Of a stretch of 64,000 bases of DNA, positions 27,525 to 36,506 are shown in pieces (position 1 is the first letter of the stretch; each line of letters starts with the position of its first letter). The translations under genes and the position numbers were made by a program. This DNA comes from Actinomycetes bacterium. GTDB taxonomy: Bacteria > Actinomycetota > Actinomycetes > Streptosporangiales > Streptosporangiaceae. Under the pieces are notes generated by a model, which was given only the letters and a program-made list of their open reading frames with translations, made no database searches and was not told the DNA's origin. The stretch is from assembly GCA_021793235.1 (NCBI GenBank), contig JAJYTD010000003.1:1-64000 (forward strand), read 5' to 3'.

Positions 27525-27757
27525 CGCACGTGTTCTCCGCACGCGGCGGTCGGAGCGGCTGACGGCTTCTCAAGCCGCCCGACGGCGAGGGCTCCACGTC
27601 CTGGCACGGACTGCCCACCCGCGCCTTCCGATCGGCTATCGCGAGCACAGTAACGGAACTACCACGCACGGCAAGCGGTGCACCCCCGGCCTGAAGAACG
27701 GAGTGCTTTCGCTAAAGTGACTGGTAGAGATCTGGGCGACCGGAAGGGCTGCGGGCG

Positions 27758-27958
27758 TCAGGTCGTGGTCTCGGTGGGCTCCCCGTGCAGCAGCGCGCGG
27801 ACTTCTGACTCACGGAACCGGCGATGGCCGCCGGGGGTCCGGATGCTGCTGATCCGCCCGGAAGCGGCCCATCGGGTCACCGTCTTGGGGTCGACCCGGA
27901 ACAGTGAAGCCACCTCTCCGGGAGTCAGCAAGCGTTCACTTCCTCTTTCCACCTTCAC
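27758..27958 (-). CDS. bldC: BldC developmental regulator
   Basis: A 66-residue MerR-like winged HTH: LLTPGEVASLFRVDPKTVTR, then WAASGRISSIRTPGGHRRFR and ESEVRALLHGEP, which follows Streptomyces BldC almost residue for residue. BldC binds head-to-tail oligomers on direct repeats and controls the onset of aerial development and sporulation, suggesting that this organism differentiates. The start is GTG 27958 (VKVERGSERLLTP), with AAGGGGGA a few bases upstream. Single gene. Confidence 0.93.
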   Translation of the reverse strand: MKVERGSERLLTPGEVASLFRVDPKTVTRWAASGRISSIRTPGGHRRFRESEVRALLHGEPTETTT

Positions 27959-28160
27959 AATCCCCCTTCGGGCCCGCCTCGGTGTCTAGGGTGCGGGCGG
28001 CTGGTCCCCTAGTCTGCATGAGATAGTCCGTTTCCTCCCTAGTTTTCGTAAAAATTGAGAGGAACTGGGGGCGAGTGCGCGACATGTGATCGGACCGTGA
28101 CCTTCAATTCGGCCTGTTGGATTAAAGACGTCCCATCATCGGCATTTTCCATGGTTGTGG

Positions 28161-28197
28161 GCTGCCGACCCGCCACCGCAGGGGTGGCGGCGGCAGC
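28161..28197. other. Strong stem-loop in the bldC/DUF4229 intergenic region
   Basis: GCTGCCG (28161-28167) pairs with CGGCAGC (28191-28197), and after a two-base bulge CCGCCACC (28170-28177) pairs with GGTGGCGG (28183-28190), giving a 15-bp stem with a five-base loop. It lies in the 394-base gap between divergent genes and may be part of a leader or a small RNA. Confidence 0.55.
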
Positions 28198-28235
28198 GGC
28201 CGAGCGCCCCTTACCCTGGGAACAGGGAAGCCGTG

Positions 28236-28265
28236 GCCGCGTGCGCGGGTACATGCGCACGCGGC
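28236..28265. other. Second strong stem-loop upstream of the DUF4229 gene
   Basis: GCCGCGTGCGC (28236-28246) pairs perfectly with GCGCACGCGGC (28255-28265) across the eight-base loop GGGTACAT. It stands 87 nt before the DUF4229 start and 39 nt after the preceding stem-loop. No T-tract follows. Confidence 0.55.
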
Positions 28266-28352
28266 GCCACCGACAGCACCGGACGGATCCGGCCGGTGCG
28301 CATCGCCCAAACCTCAATGTATTGCTGAATGATCCGTTGTGAGGCGGTTTTC

Positions 28353-28715
28353 ATGCGTAGCGTCCTCGCCTATACCGTGTCCCGGCTCCTGCTGTTCGCC
28401 GTGGCCTTCGGCGTCCTGTACCTTGTGGGTGCCCGTGGCTTCCTGGCGATCGCCCTGGCTCTGCTGGTCAGCGGCTTGGTGAGCTACGTTCTTCTCTCCG
28501 CGCAGCGCGATGCGATGTCGGCGGTCATCGCCGAGGGGATAACGAGAATGCGCGGGATGGGCGAGCGCTTGGAGGCGGGGGCGGCCAAGGAGGACGCGGC
28601 GCAAACCACAGCGGCCGCGGACCCCGGGAACGGTCTGGGCGCCCCGGAGGACGAGGCCGCCGACGACGGTGCGCGGGGGAGCACGGCCAACCGCGAGTCC
28701 GATTCCGCAGTCTAG
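28353..28715 (+). CDS. DUF4229 two-helix membrane protein
   Basis: A 120-residue protein with two membrane helices (YTVSRLLLFAVAFGVLYLVG and FLAIALALLVSGLVSYVLLS, residues about 7-50) followed by QRDAMS and a charged, Ala/Glu-rich cytoplasmic tail. This is the DUF4229 pattern of actinobacteria, often encoded next to menG and the nuo genes. Function unknown. ATG 28353 with GAGG eight bases upstream. It precedes menG by 136 nt. Confidence 0.82.
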   Translation: MRSVLAYTVSRLLLFAVAFGVLYLVGARGFLAIALALLVSGLVSYVLLSAQRDAMSAVIAEGITRMRGMGERLEAGAAKEDAAQTTAAADPGNGLGAPEDEAADDGARGSTANRESDSAV

Positions 28716-28851
28716 GCCGCGATGCCGCGGCCTGCGTCGCGGTCGCCGTCGGGGCTGCCCATCCACCACTTCCCTGCGTTCGGTGGGCGTGTAGAAACGC
28801 CGAAGGCACATCGAGTCCTCGTGGAGGGGCGGCTCGCCCTAAGCTGAGCCC

Positions 28852-29565
28852 ATGACCCACGCCGAACTCGACAAATCGCCCGAAGACGTCGCTGCCATGT
28901 TCGATGACATCGCCGGGCGCTACGACCTGGTCAACGATGTCCTCTCACTCGGTCAGGACCGCCTGTGGCGGCGCGCCACGGTGAAGGCGGTGGAGGCGTA
29001 CAGCGGCGAACTCGTTCTGGACCTGGCCGCCGGGACGGGGACCTCCTCGGAATCGTTCACGAGCAAGGGCGCACGGGTCATCGCCTGCGACTTCTCGCAG
29101 GGCATGCTGCAGGTCGGTGCCGAGCGCCGGGGCGGTGCTTCGCGCGGCGGCGTCACGTTCGTCGCGGGCGATGCCCTCGCGCTGCCCTTCGCCGATAAGA
29201 CCTTCGACGCGGTCACCATCTCCTTCGGCCTGCGCAACGTCAACGACATGGACCAGGCCCTGCGCGAACTCCACCGGGTCACCAAAGTCGGCGGACGATT
29301 GGTGGTGTGCGAGTTCAGCCACATCCCTGTCGAAGCGCTCGACACGGTCTACAACGGCTACCTCATGGCCGGACTACCGAAGATCGCCCGGCTGTTCACC
29401 GCGAACACCGGCGCCTACGAGTACCTCTCGAAATCGATCATGGACTGGCCCGACCAGCCCGCGCTCGCCTCGCGCTTGCAGCAGGCCGGGTGGTCCCGGG
29501 TCGCCTGGCGCAACCTCACCTTCGGCATCGTCGCCCTCCACCGAGCCGTCCGCTCTTCAGACTGA
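28852..29565 (+). CDS. menG: Demethylmenaquinone methyltransferase
   Basis: A 237-residue UbiE/MenG methyltransferase. The family signature is visible as [20 protein letters not shown] at the start; motif I is [27 protein letters not shown] and VCEFSHIP are the UbiE-specific blocks. It methylates demethylmenaquinone with SAM in the last step of menaquinone synthesis. The next gene, menJ, also works on menaquinone, but a 298-base gap with a hairpin and an operator separates them. Confidence 0.95.
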   Translation: MTHAELDKSPEDVAAMFDDIAGRYDLVNDVLSLGQDRLWRRATVKAVEAYSGELVLDLAAGTGTSSESFTSKGARVIACDFSQGMLQVGAERRGGASRGGVTFVAGDALALPFADKTFDAVTISFGLRNVNDMDQALRELHRVTKVGGRLVVCEFSHIPVEALDTVYNGYLMAGLPKIARLFTANTGAYEYLSKSIMDWPDQPALASRLQQAGWSRVAWRNLTFGIVALHRAVRSSD

Positions 29566-29597
29566 TCTGTTCCCGCCCCTGTTCCCGCGACGGGCTC

Positions 29598-29624
29598 GCC
29601 CGCCTGGCCCGGCACCCGGCGGGC
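29598..29624 (+). terminator. Hairpin after menG
   Basis: GCCCGCC (29598-29604) pairs with GGCGGGC (29618-29624), 33 nt after the menG stop. It suggests that menG and menJ are separate units. No T-tract. Confidence 0.45.
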
Positions 29625-29730
29625 ATCAGTGCGGCTCGGGAACAGACCAGCTGAAACGGACGGAATGTGAGGAATGCCCCCCCAGGGTCGCTCTTGGGGC
29701 GCGAAAGGTCTAGACTTCAGCTAGAAAGCT

Positions 29731-29748
29731 TTGTGAAGGTCTTCACAA
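29731..29748. promoter_or_regulatory. Rex operator (ROP) upstream of menJ-nuo
   Basis: TTGTGAA-GGTC-TTCACAA is an exact inverted repeat with a four-base spacer and fits the consensus bound by the NADH/NAD+ sensor Rex in Streptomyces (TGTGAAnnnnTTCACA). It lies 115 nt upstream of menJ, the first gene before nuoA. Rex repression would lift when NADH accumulates, raising NADH dehydrogenase and menaquinone reductase synthesis. The identity of the binding protein is inferred from the site. Confidence 0.85.
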
Positions 29749-29863
29749 ACATACGAGGTACGTGTATACGTACCCGACCCAGCCGCAACATGGACCAGCC
29801 ACACCAGCGCACACCAGCGCACACCCAGCGCAAAGGCGCGCGAAGCACGCCAAGGACCTACTC

Positions 29864-31168
29864 GTGAACGAGACAGCACCCGCCTCCCTGTCCGTCCGGG
29901 AGCGCCCCGAGCTCGAAGCCGACGTCATCGTCGTCGGAGCGGGGCCCGCCGGCTCCACGGTGGCCTATTACCTGGCTCAGGCCGGACTGGACGTCTTGGT
30001 CCTGGAGAAGACCGCTTTCCCACGTGAGAAGGTGTGCGGTGACGGCCTGACCCCGAGGGCGGTCAAGCAGCTCACGGCGATGGGCATCTCCTTCGAGGAC
30101 GAGGGGTGGATCCGCAACCACGGGCTGCGGATCATCGGCGGCGGTGTGCGGCTCGAACTCCCCTGGCCCGATCTGGCGGAGTACCCCGGATTCGGGCTGG
30201 TGCGCACCCGTTACGACTTCGATCAGATACTCGCGAGCCAGGCGGTGCGCGCCGGAGCGCGGCTGTTGGAACGGACCAACGTCACCGGACCGGTCATCGA
30301 CCCCCGCAGCAACCGCATCGTCGGGGTGGAGGCCAAGGACCGCGACGGCGAGCGGGTGACCTACCGTGCGCCGCTGGTCGTGGCAGCCGACGGAAACTCC
30401 TCCCGGCTCTCGGTGGCCATGGGCATCCGCAAGCGCGACGACCGTCCGATGGGGGTGGCGGTCAGGACCTACTTCACCAGCCCCCGGCATGACGACGACT
30501 TCCTGGAATCCTGGCTGGAGCTGTGGGACAACACCGATGGCAAACAGGTGCTGCTGCCCGGCTACGGCTGGATCTTCGGTGTCGGCGACGGCACCAGCAA
30601 CGTCGGCCTGGGCATCCTGAACTCCACCGCCTCCTTCCAGGACGTCGACTACCGAAAGCTGCTTCGCCGCTGGACCGCGAGTATGCCCGAGGAGTGGGGG
30701 TTCACCGAGGAGAACCAGCGCGGCAGAGTCCGCGGAGCCGCACTTCCCATGGGCTTCAACCGCAAACCGCACTACGCGCGCGGTCTCATGCTGGTCGGCG
30801 ACTCCGGTGGAATGGTCAACCCGTTCAACGGCGAGGGCATCGCCTATGCGATGGAGGCCGGGCGTATCGCCGCTGAGGTGGCGGTCCAGGCGCACAGCCG
30901 GCCCACCCAGCAGGCCCGTGAACGCACCCTCCTGCGCTATCCCGAGATCCTCGCCGATGCCTACGGCGGGTACTACACGCTCGGCCGCTGCTTCGTGAAG
31001 ATGATCGGCAACCCCGAGTTCATGAAGTACGCGACCAAGTACGGCCTGCCTCAGCGGACCCTTATGCGCTTCACGCTGAAGATGCTGGCCAACCTGACAG
31101 AACCCAGCCGAGGAGACGCGATGGACCGCGTGATCAACGGCTTGTCCAAGATGGCGCCCGCGGCGTAG
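29864..31168 (+). CDS. menJ: Geranylgeranyl reductase-family FAD oxidoreductase (menaquinone saturase)
   Basis: A 434-residue FAD-dependent oxidoreductase of the geranylgeranyl reductase family. The dinucleotide loop is DVIVVGAGPAGSTVAYYLA near residues 20-38; EKVCGDGLTPRAV is the family Cys-Gly-Asp-Gly block; VGDSGGMVNPFNGEGIAYAM is the second FAD motif. M. tuberculosis MenJ (Rv0561c) saturates one isoprene of menaquinone; the placement between menG and nuo supports the same role. GTG 29864 follows AAGGA by seven bases; the frame is open back to 29762, whose codons are low-complexity and lie in the promoter region. Confidence 0.88.
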   Translation: MNETAPASLSVRERPELEADVIVVGAGPAGSTVAYYLAQAGLDVLVLEKTAFPREKVCGDGLTPRAVKQLTAMGISFEDEGWIRNHGLRIIGGGVRLELPWPDLAEYPGFGLVRTRYDFDQILASQAVRAGARLLERTNVTGPVIDPRSNRIVGVEAKDRDGERVTYRAPLVVAADGNSSRLSVAMGIRKRDDRPMGVAVRTYFTSPRHDDDFLESWLELWDNTDGKQVLLPGYGWIFGVGDGTSNVGLGILNSTASFQDVDYRKLLRRWTASMPEEWGFTEENQRGRVRGAALPMGFNRKPHYARGLMLVGDSGGMVNPFNGEGIAYAMEAGRIAAEVAVQAHSRPTQQARERTLLRYPEILADAYGGYYTLGRCFVKMIGNPEFMKYATKYGLPQRTLMRFTLKMLANLTEPSRGDAMDRVINGLSKMAPAA

Positions 31169-31221
31169 GCGGCGAGGCGGAGGAAACATGTCGACGTTCA
31201 GCCACCACCGGTCGACCCGGT

Positions 31222-31239
31222 ACGTGAAAGGAATCACAA
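31222..31239. promoter_or_regulatory. Degenerate second Rex-like site before nuoA
   Basis: ACGTGAAAGGAATCACAA matches the Rex consensus TTGTGAAnnnnTTCACAA at 11 of 14 fixed positions. It lies 59 nt before the nuoA start, in the 129-base gap after menJ. Confidence 0.4.
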
Positions 31240-31297
31240 GCGGGTGGGCCCCTGTTCTACCCGCCTGGCCTACCGGTATTGAGGGGAACGGCTAGCA

Positions 31298-31657
31298 ATG
31301 GAGCTGTACGCACCCGTACTCGTTCTCGGCGCGATCGGCGCCGCGTTCGTCGTGGTCTCGATGGTCGTCGGCTCGATAGCCGGCCCCAAGCGCTACAACC
31401 GCGCCAAGCTACAGGCCTATGAGTGCGGTATCGAGCCGACGCCGCAACCGGCAGGCGGCGGCCGCTTCACGATCAAGTACTACCTGACGGCGATGCTCTT
31501 CATCGTCTTCGACATCGAGATCATCTTCCTCTACCCCTGGGCGGTCCACTTCGACGAGCTCGGGTTGTTCGGTCTGATCGCGATGGTCCTGTTCCTGGTG
31601 AACGTGTCGATCGCCTACGCCTACGAATGGCGCCGCGGAGGCCTGGAATGGGAGTGA
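31298..31657 (+). CDS. nuoA: NADH-quinone oxidoreductase subunit A
   Basis: A 119-residue subunit with three membrane helices. ILGAIGAAFVVVSMVVGSIA-type helix 1 is followed by the conserved YECGIEPT loop, FTIKYYLTAMLFIVFDIEII with the key acidic residues, and FEL/LFLVNVSIAYAYEWRRGGLEW at the end. Part of the membrane arm near the quinone entry site of complex I. First of fourteen nuo genes in the standard order; it follows menJ by 129 nt and may be read through from the Rex-controlled promoter or from its own. Confidence 0.97.
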   Translation: MELYAPVLVLGAIGAAFVVVSMVVGSIAGPKRYNRAKLQAYECGIEPTPQPAGGGRFTIKYYLTAMLFIVFDIEIIFLYPWAVHFDELGLFGLIAMVLFLVNVSIAYAYEWRRGGLEWE

Positions 31658-31729
31658 CCACGCGGAGCACCGGACACGCGAAGAGACAGAGCGTCATGGG
31701 TTCGAGCAACCGGAAAGGGGGTTCGCCGA

Positions 31730-32290
31730 ATGGGAATTGAAGAGAAGCTGCCGAGCGGGATCATGCTGTCGACGGTCGAGCAGATCGTCGGGCTGGCCCG
31801 CAAGAGTTCGATGTGGCCCGCCACGTTCGGGCTGGCCTGCTGTGCCATCGAGATGATGTCCGTGGGCGGACCGCACTACGACCTCGCCAGGTTCGGCATG
31901 GAGAAGTTCGGGGCGACTCCGCGCCAGGCCGACCTGATGATCGTCGCAGGGCGGGTCAGCCAGAAGATGGCCCCTGTTCTCCGGCAGATCTATGACCAGA
32001 TGCCAGAGCCCAAGTGGGTCATCGCGATGGGCGTCTGCGCCTCCAGCGGCGGCATGTTCAACAACTACGCCGTCGTGCAGGGCGTCGACCACATCGTTCC
32101 CGTGGACATCTACCTTCCCGGGTGCCCGCCTCGGCCGGAGATGCTCCTGGACGCCGTGCTGAAGCTGCACGACAAGGTGCAGAACACGAAGCTGGGCGCG
32201 CACCGCCAGCGTGAGATCGAGGAAGAGGAAGAGCGGCGGCTGCGTCGTTCGCTGCCGCTGATCGACCAGACCGAAGGGGCGGCCTCATGA
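31730..32290 (+). CDS. nuoB: NADH-quinone oxidoreductase subunit B
   Basis: A 186-residue subunit carrying the terminal [4Fe-4S] cluster N2. Its four ligands are visible: tandem Cys in [11 protein letters not shown] (residues 37-38), MGVCASSGG near 103 and PGCPPRPE near 132. It passes electrons to menaquinone. ATG 31730 has AAAGGGGG nine bases upstream; 72 nt separate it from nuoA. The stop overlaps the nuoC start by four bases. Confidence 0.97.
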   Translation: MGIEEKLPSGIMLSTVEQIVGLARKSSMWPATFGLACCAIEMMSVGGPHYDLARFGMEKFGATPRQADLMIVAGRVSQKMAPVLRQIYDQMPEPKWVIAMGVCASSGGMFNNYAVVQGVDHIVPVDIYLPGCPPRPEMLLDAVLKLHDKVQNTKLGAHRQREIEEEEERRLRRSLPLIDQTEGAAS

Positions 32291-33054
32291 GTCTCAACGG
32301 TCATGAAGGTAAGCCTAACCTGAATAGTGAGCAGAGTGAAGAGAACCTCCCGGCGAAGGCCGGTGAGGAACGTCTCAGCTCGCCCATCGCGCGCACGGGC
32401 ATGTTCGGTGTCCGAACGACCGGCGACACCTCCGGCTACGGGCGGCTCCTCGTCCGCCGGCCCGCCGGTCTCGGCTCCCAGCGCCCGTTCACCGACCCCG
32501 ACGACCCCCGGACCGAGCGCTTCGACACGATCGCCGACGCCCTGGAGCGCGCGCTGGAAGACGCGCCCGCCGGCTACGGCGAAGCCGTCGAACGTGTGGT
32601 CGTGGACCACGGCGAAATCACCTTCCATGTGCGCCGGGAACACCTGCACGAGGTCATGCGCCGCCTGCGCGACAACGCGGATCTCCGCTTCGAGCTCTGC
32701 CTGGGCGTCTCCGGAGTGCATTACCCCGAGGAGACCGGGCGCGAGCTGCACGCCGTCTACCACCTGCGCTCCATCACGCACAACAACGAGATCCGAGTCG
32801 AAGTCGCCTGCCCTGACGCCGATCCCCACATCCCCTCGATCGTGGACATCTACCCGACCAACGACTGGCACGAACGCGAAGCCTGGGACTTCTTCGGCAT
32901 CGTCTTCGACGGCCACCCCGCCCTCACCCGCATCGAGATGCCCGACGACTGGCACGGCCACCCGCAGCGCAAGGACTACCCTCTCGGCGGGATTCCGGTC
33001 GAGTACCGCGGTGCCACGGTCCCACCGCCGGACGAGCGGAGGTCTTACGCATGA
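32287..33054 (+). CDS. nuoC: NADH-quinone oxidoreductase subunit C
   Basis: A 255-residue 30-kDa subunit of the peripheral arm. The conserved core is [20 protein letters not shown], then [20 protein letters not shown] and [18 protein letters not shown]. The first 60 residues are a variable hydrophilic extension. Start ATG 32287 and stop 33054 each overlap the neighbours by ATGA, so translation is coupled. Confidence 0.96.
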   Translation: MSLNGHEGKPNLNSEQSEENLPAKAGEERLSSPIARTGMFGVRTTGDTSGYGRLLVRRPAGLGSQRPFTDPDDPRTERFDTIADALERALEDAPAGYGEAVERVVVDHGEITFHVRREHLHEVMRRLRDNADLRFELCLGVSGVHYPEETGRELHAVYHLRSITHNNEIRVEVACPDADPHIPSIVDIYPTNDWHEREAWDFFGIVFDGHPALTRIEMPDDWHGHPQRKDYPLGGIPVEYRGATVPPPDERRSYA

Positions 33055-34355
33055 CCAGCACGAACATCACCGAGGACTACATCGACGCCTCCGGCGGGGA
33101 CTGGGACGAGGTCATCGCCGCGGCCCAGGCCAGCAGCGCCGAGCGGCTGGTCGTCAATATGGGACCGCAGCACCCCTCCACCCACGGAGTGCTCCGGCTC
33201 ATCCTCACCCTCGACGGTGAGACCTGCACCGAGGCCCGCGTCGGGATCGGCTACCTGCACACCGGCATCGAGAAGAACATGGAGTACCGGACGTGGACGC
33301 AGGGCACCACGTTCGTGACCCGCATGGACTACCTCACGCCGCTGTTCAACGAGGCGGCCTACTGCCTGGCGGTGGAGAAGCTTCTCGGTATCACCGATCG
33401 CATCCCGGAGCGGGCCAACGTCATCCGGGTGCTGATGATGGAGCTCAACCGGATGTCCTCCCACTTCGTGGCGATGGCGACGTTCGGCATGGAGCTCGGC
33501 GCGACCACGGTCATGACCAACGGTTTCCGCGAGCGGGAGATGATCCTCGACATCTTCGAGCTCATCACCGGGCTGCGGATGAACCACGCCTACATTCGTC
33601 CCGGCGGTGTCGCACAGGACCTGCCGCCCGGCGCGATCGACAAAATCAGGGAACTGCTCAAGGAGATGCCCAAGCGCATCACGATCATGCGCAAGCTCCT
33701 TGACGCCAACCCGCTCTACCTCGCGCGTACGCGCGACGTGGCCCACCTGGACCTGGCCGGGTGCATGGCGCTGGGAGTCACCGGCCCGATGCTGCGCGCC
33801 TCCGGGCTGGCGTGGGACCTGCGCAAGGCCAAACCTTACTGCGGATACGAGAACTATGAGTTCGACATCCCGGTATCCGAAGGCGGTGACGTCTACGCAC
33901 GTTACCGGGTGCGCATGGCCGAACTGGAGCAGAGCCTGCGGATCATCGAGCAGTGCCTGGACCGACTGGAACCAGGACCGGTGATGATCGACGACGCCAA
34001 GGTCGGCTGGCCCTCGCAGCTGGCGCTGGGCCCTGACGGCATGGGCAACTCACCGGACCACATCGCGCACATCATGGGCGGCTCCATGGAAGCGCTGATC
34101 CACCACTTCAAGCTCGTCACCGAGGGCTTCCGGGTTCCGACCGGGCAGGCCTATGCCGCGGTCGAGAGCGCCAAGGGCGAACTCGGCTGCCACGCGGTCA
34201 GCGACGGCGGCACCCGCCCCTACCGGGTGCACTTTCGCGATCCGTCCTTCACCCACCTCCAATCGGTGGCGGCCATGTGCGAAGGCGGCACGGTGGCCGA
34301 TGTCATCGCGGCGGTGGCCAGTATCGACCCCGTGATGGGAGGGGTGGACAGGTGA
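33051..34355 (+). CDS. nuoD: NADH-quinone oxidoreductase subunit D
   Basis: A 434-residue 49-kDa subunit forming the quinone cavity with NuoB. Visible: [17 protein letters not shown] with the His loop, [53 protein letters not shown], and the C-terminal DPVMGGVDR. All typical positions are intact. It overlaps nuoC by ATGA and nuoE by GTGA. Confidence 0.97.
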   Translation: MTSTNITEDYIDASGGDWDEVIAAAQASSAERLVVNMGPQHPSTHGVLRLILTLDGETCTEARVGIGYLHTGIEKNMEYRTWTQGTTFVTRMDYLTPLFNEAAYCLAVEKLLGITDRIPERANVIRVLMMELNRMSSHFVAMATFGMELGATTVMTNGFREREMILDIFELITGLRMNHAYIRPGGVAQDLPPGAIDKIRELLKEMPKRITIMRKLLDANPLYLARTRDVAHLDLAGCMALGVTGPMLRASGLAWDLRKAKPYCGYENYEFDIPVSEGGDVYARYRVRMAELEQSLRIIEQCLDRLEPGPVMIDDAKVGWPSQLALGPDGMGNSPDHIAHIMGGSMEALIHHFKLVTEGFRVPTGQAYAAVESAKGELGCHAVSDGGTRPYRVHFRDPSFTHLQSVAAMCEGGTVADVIAAVASIDPVMGGVDR

Positions 34356-35062
34356 GCAGCACGTTCTCCGACGAGACTCGGGCGCGGCTGGAGGTCGACG
34401 CCAAGGAGATCATCGCGCGCTACCCGCGTGAGCGCTCCGCTCTGCTGCCGCTGCTGCACCTGGTGCAGGCGGAGGAGGGCTTCGTCAGCTCCGCCGGCAT
34501 CGAATTCTGCGCCGAACAGCTCGGCTTGACCGCGGCCGAAGTCACCGCGGTGGCCACGTTCTACACGATGTACAAGCGGCGCCCGGCCGGCGAGTACCAC
34601 GTCGGGGTGTGCACCAACACCCTGTGCGCGGTCATGGGAGGCGACGAGATCTTCGCGTCCCTCAAGGAGCACCTGGGAATCGGCAACGACGAGACGACCG
34701 AGGACGGCAAGGTCTCGCTGGAGCACGTCGAGTGCAACGCGGCCTGCGACTTCGCCCCGGTCGTCATGGTCAACTGGGAATTCTTCGACAACCAGACCCC
34801 GGATTCGGCCAAGAAGCTGGTCGACGACCTCCGCCTGGGCAAGGACGTCGTTCCCACACGCGGCCCGGACCGGTTGTGCACCTGGAAGGAGGCTTCGCGG
34901 GTCCTCGCCGGGTTCTCCGACGGCCGCGGAGCCGAAGGCACCCAGGCGGGCGAGCCGTCCCTGACCGGTCTGCGGCTGGCCCGCGAACGCGGCTGGACGG
35001 CACCCGACCCCGACCGGCTTCCGGCCGCTCCCGCTGAGACCGACGAGGAAGGCGGAGCGTGA
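34352..35062 (+). CDS. nuoE: NADH-quinone oxidoreductase subunit E
   Basis: A 236-residue 24-kDa subunit with the thioredoxin-like [2Fe-2S] N1a domain: [12 protein letters not shown] and [13 protein letters not shown] supply the four Cys. About 70 residues after the domain (from [16 protein letters not shown]) form the extra tail found in actinobacteria. The start is GTG 34352, overlapping the nuoD stop; upstream codons belong to nuoD. Confidence 0.96.
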   Translation: MSSTFSDETRARLEVDAKEIIARYPRERSALLPLLHLVQAEEGFVSSAGIEFCAEQLGLTAAEVTAVATFYTMYKRRPAGEYHVGVCTNTLCAVMGGDEIFASLKEHLGIGNDETTEDGKVSLEHVECNAACDFAPVVMVNWEFFDNQTPDSAKKLVDDLRLGKDVVPTRGPDRLCTWKEASRVLAGFSDGRGAEGTQAGEPSLTGLRLARERGWTAPDPDRLPAAPAETDEEGGA

Positions 35063-36372
35063 CCATGAGCACAAGTACGACACTGACCCCGGTCCTTTCC
35101 GCGAACTGGGACCGCCCCGATTCCTTCACCCTGGAGAGCTATCGGTCGACCGGCGGCTACGAGGCGCTGCGCAAGGCCCTGCAGATGGAGCCGGACGCGC
35201 TGGTGGACCTCGTCAAGAACTCCGGCCTGCGCGGCCGCGGCGGGGCGGGGTTCCCCACCGGCATGAAGTGGAGCTTCCTGCCCAAGGACAACCCCAACCC
35301 CCGCTACCTCGTGGTCAACGCCGACGAGTCCGAGCCGGGCACCTGCAAGGACATCCCGCTGATGATGGCCAACCCCCACGTGCTGGTGGAGGGTGTGGCG
35401 ATCGCCTCGTATGCGATCAAGAGCTCGCACGCGTTCATCTACGTGCGCGGCGAGGTCCTGCACGTGATCCGTCGGCTCAAGCACGCCGTGGCCGAGGCCT
35501 ACGAGGCCGGACTGCTCGGCACGAACATCCTCGGCACCGGGTTCGACCTGGATGTCGTGGTACACGCCGGGGCGGGCGCCTACATCTGCGGCGAGGAGAC
35601 GGCGCTGCTGGACTCGCTGGAGGGCTACCGCGGGCAGCCGCGGCTCAAGCCCCCGTTCCCCGCGGTCGCCGGACTCTACGCCTCCCCGACCGTGGTGAAC
35701 AACGTCGAGTCGATCGCCAGCGTCCCGAGCATCGTGGCCAACGGCATCGAATGGTTCACCGCCATGGGCACGGAGAAGTCCGCCGGATTCGGCTTCTTCT
35801 CCCTGTCGGGGCATGTGACCAGGCCCGGCCAGTACGAAGCGCCGCTCGGCATAACGCTGCGCGAACTCCTCGACATGGCGGGCGGAATCCGCGCCGGCCA
35901 CGAACTGAAGTTCTGGACGCCCGGAGGATCCTCCACACCCATCTTCACCGACGAGCACCTCGACACCCCGCTGGACTTCGAATCGGTCGGGGCCGCGGGG
36001 TCGATGCTGGGCACCAGGGCGCTGCAGATCTTCGACGAGACCACATGCGTGGTGCGCGCGGTGGGCCGGTGGATCGCCTTCTACGCACACGAATCGTGCG
36101 GCAAGTGCACTCCGTGCCGCGAGGGCAACTACTGGATGGTCCAGGTCCTCGACCGCCTGGAGAACGGCGAAGGCACCGAGGCCGACCTCGACAAGCTCCT
36201 GGACATCTGCGACAACCTGCTCGGACGCTCCTTCTGCGCTCTGGGCGACGGTGCGACCAGCCCGGTGATGTCGTCCATCAAGTACTTCCGACAGGAGTAC
36301 ATCGACCACCTCGAACAGGGTGGCTGCCCGTTCGACCATGCCAAGTCGACCGTGTGGGGAGGGGACCGATGA
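35059..36372 (+). CDS. nuoF: NADH-quinone oxidoreductase subunit F
   Basis: A 437-residue NADH-binding subunit. The FMN/NADH fold shows [18 protein letters not shown] (near residue 57) and [19 protein letters not shown]; the [4Fe-4S] N3 ligands are [16 protein letters not shown] (Cys near 347, 350, 353) and [13 protein letters not shown] 35059 overlaps nuoE; ATG 35065 is an alternative. The last 22 residues ([15 protein letters not shown] and onward) are encoded again just downstream, so the 3' end of this gene has been duplicated. Confidence 0.96.
   Translation: MTMSTSTTLTPVLSANWDRPDSFTLESYRSTGGYEALRKALQMEPDALVDLVKNSGLRGRGGAGFPTGMKWSFLPKDNPNPRYLVVNADESEPGTCKDIPLMMANPHVLVEGVAIASYAIKSSHAFIYVRGEVLHVIRRLKHAVAEAYEAGLLGTNILGTGFDLDVVVHAGAGAYICGEETALLDSLEGYRGQPRLKPPFPAVAGLYASPTVVNNVESIASVPSIVANGIEWFTAMGTEKSAGFGFFSLSGHVTRPGQYEAPLGITLRELLDMAGGIRAGHELKFWTPGGSSTPIFTDEHLDTPLDFESVGAAGSMLGTRALQIFDETTCVVRAVGRWIAFYAHESCGKCTPCREGNYWMVQVLDRLENGEGTEADLDKLLDICDNLLGRSFCALGDGATSPVMSSIKYFRQEYIDHLEQGGCPFDHAKSTVWGGDR
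36301..36365 (+). repeat. nuoF 3'-end repeat, copy 1
   Basis: A 65-base unit that recurs at 36435-36499 with two mismatches (in the segment coding GGC). It encodes the final residues of NuoF before GGDR and the stop. Confidence 0.95.
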
Positions 36373-36506
36373 TCGCCTGCCTCAGCCGATTCGGGGGGTA
36401 CGGGGGGTCGTCCCCCCGCGCAGGAGAGCACCGCATCGACCACCTCGAACAGGGCGGGTGCCCGTTCGACCATGCCAAGTCGACCGTGTGGGGAGGGGAG
36501 AAGTGA
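36369..36506 (+). CDS. 45-codon ORF between nuoF and nuoG, made by duplication of the nuoF end
   Basis: ATG 36369 overlaps the nuoF stop (ATGA) and the TGA at 36504-36506 overlaps the nuoG start (GTGA). The first 21 residues ([20 protein letters not shown]) are new; the rest, [20 protein letters not shown] plus GEK, repeats the NuoF C-terminus. A hairpin GGGGGG-TCGT-CCCCCC (36402-36417) lies in the new part. The simplest reading is that the copy ending GGEK was the original NuoF end coupled to nuoG, and a duplication with a 69-base insert separated it. Whether the peptide is made or merely keeps ribosomes coupled to nuoG is unknown. Confidence 0.6.
   Translation: MIACLSRFGGYGGSSPRAGEHRIDHLEQGGCPFDHAKSTVWGGEK
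36435..36499 (+). repeat. nuoF 3'-end repeat, copy 2
   Basis: Second copy of the 65-base unit, offset by 134 bases from copy 1. It is in frame with the 45-codon ORF and ends four bases before the nuoG start. Confidence 0.95.

Noticed and set aside
35268-36434. Long plus-strand frame overlapping nuoF that joins the duplicated tail
   Set aside because: Only the part after 36369 is kept as a possible peptide; the rest is an out-of-frame reading of nuoF.
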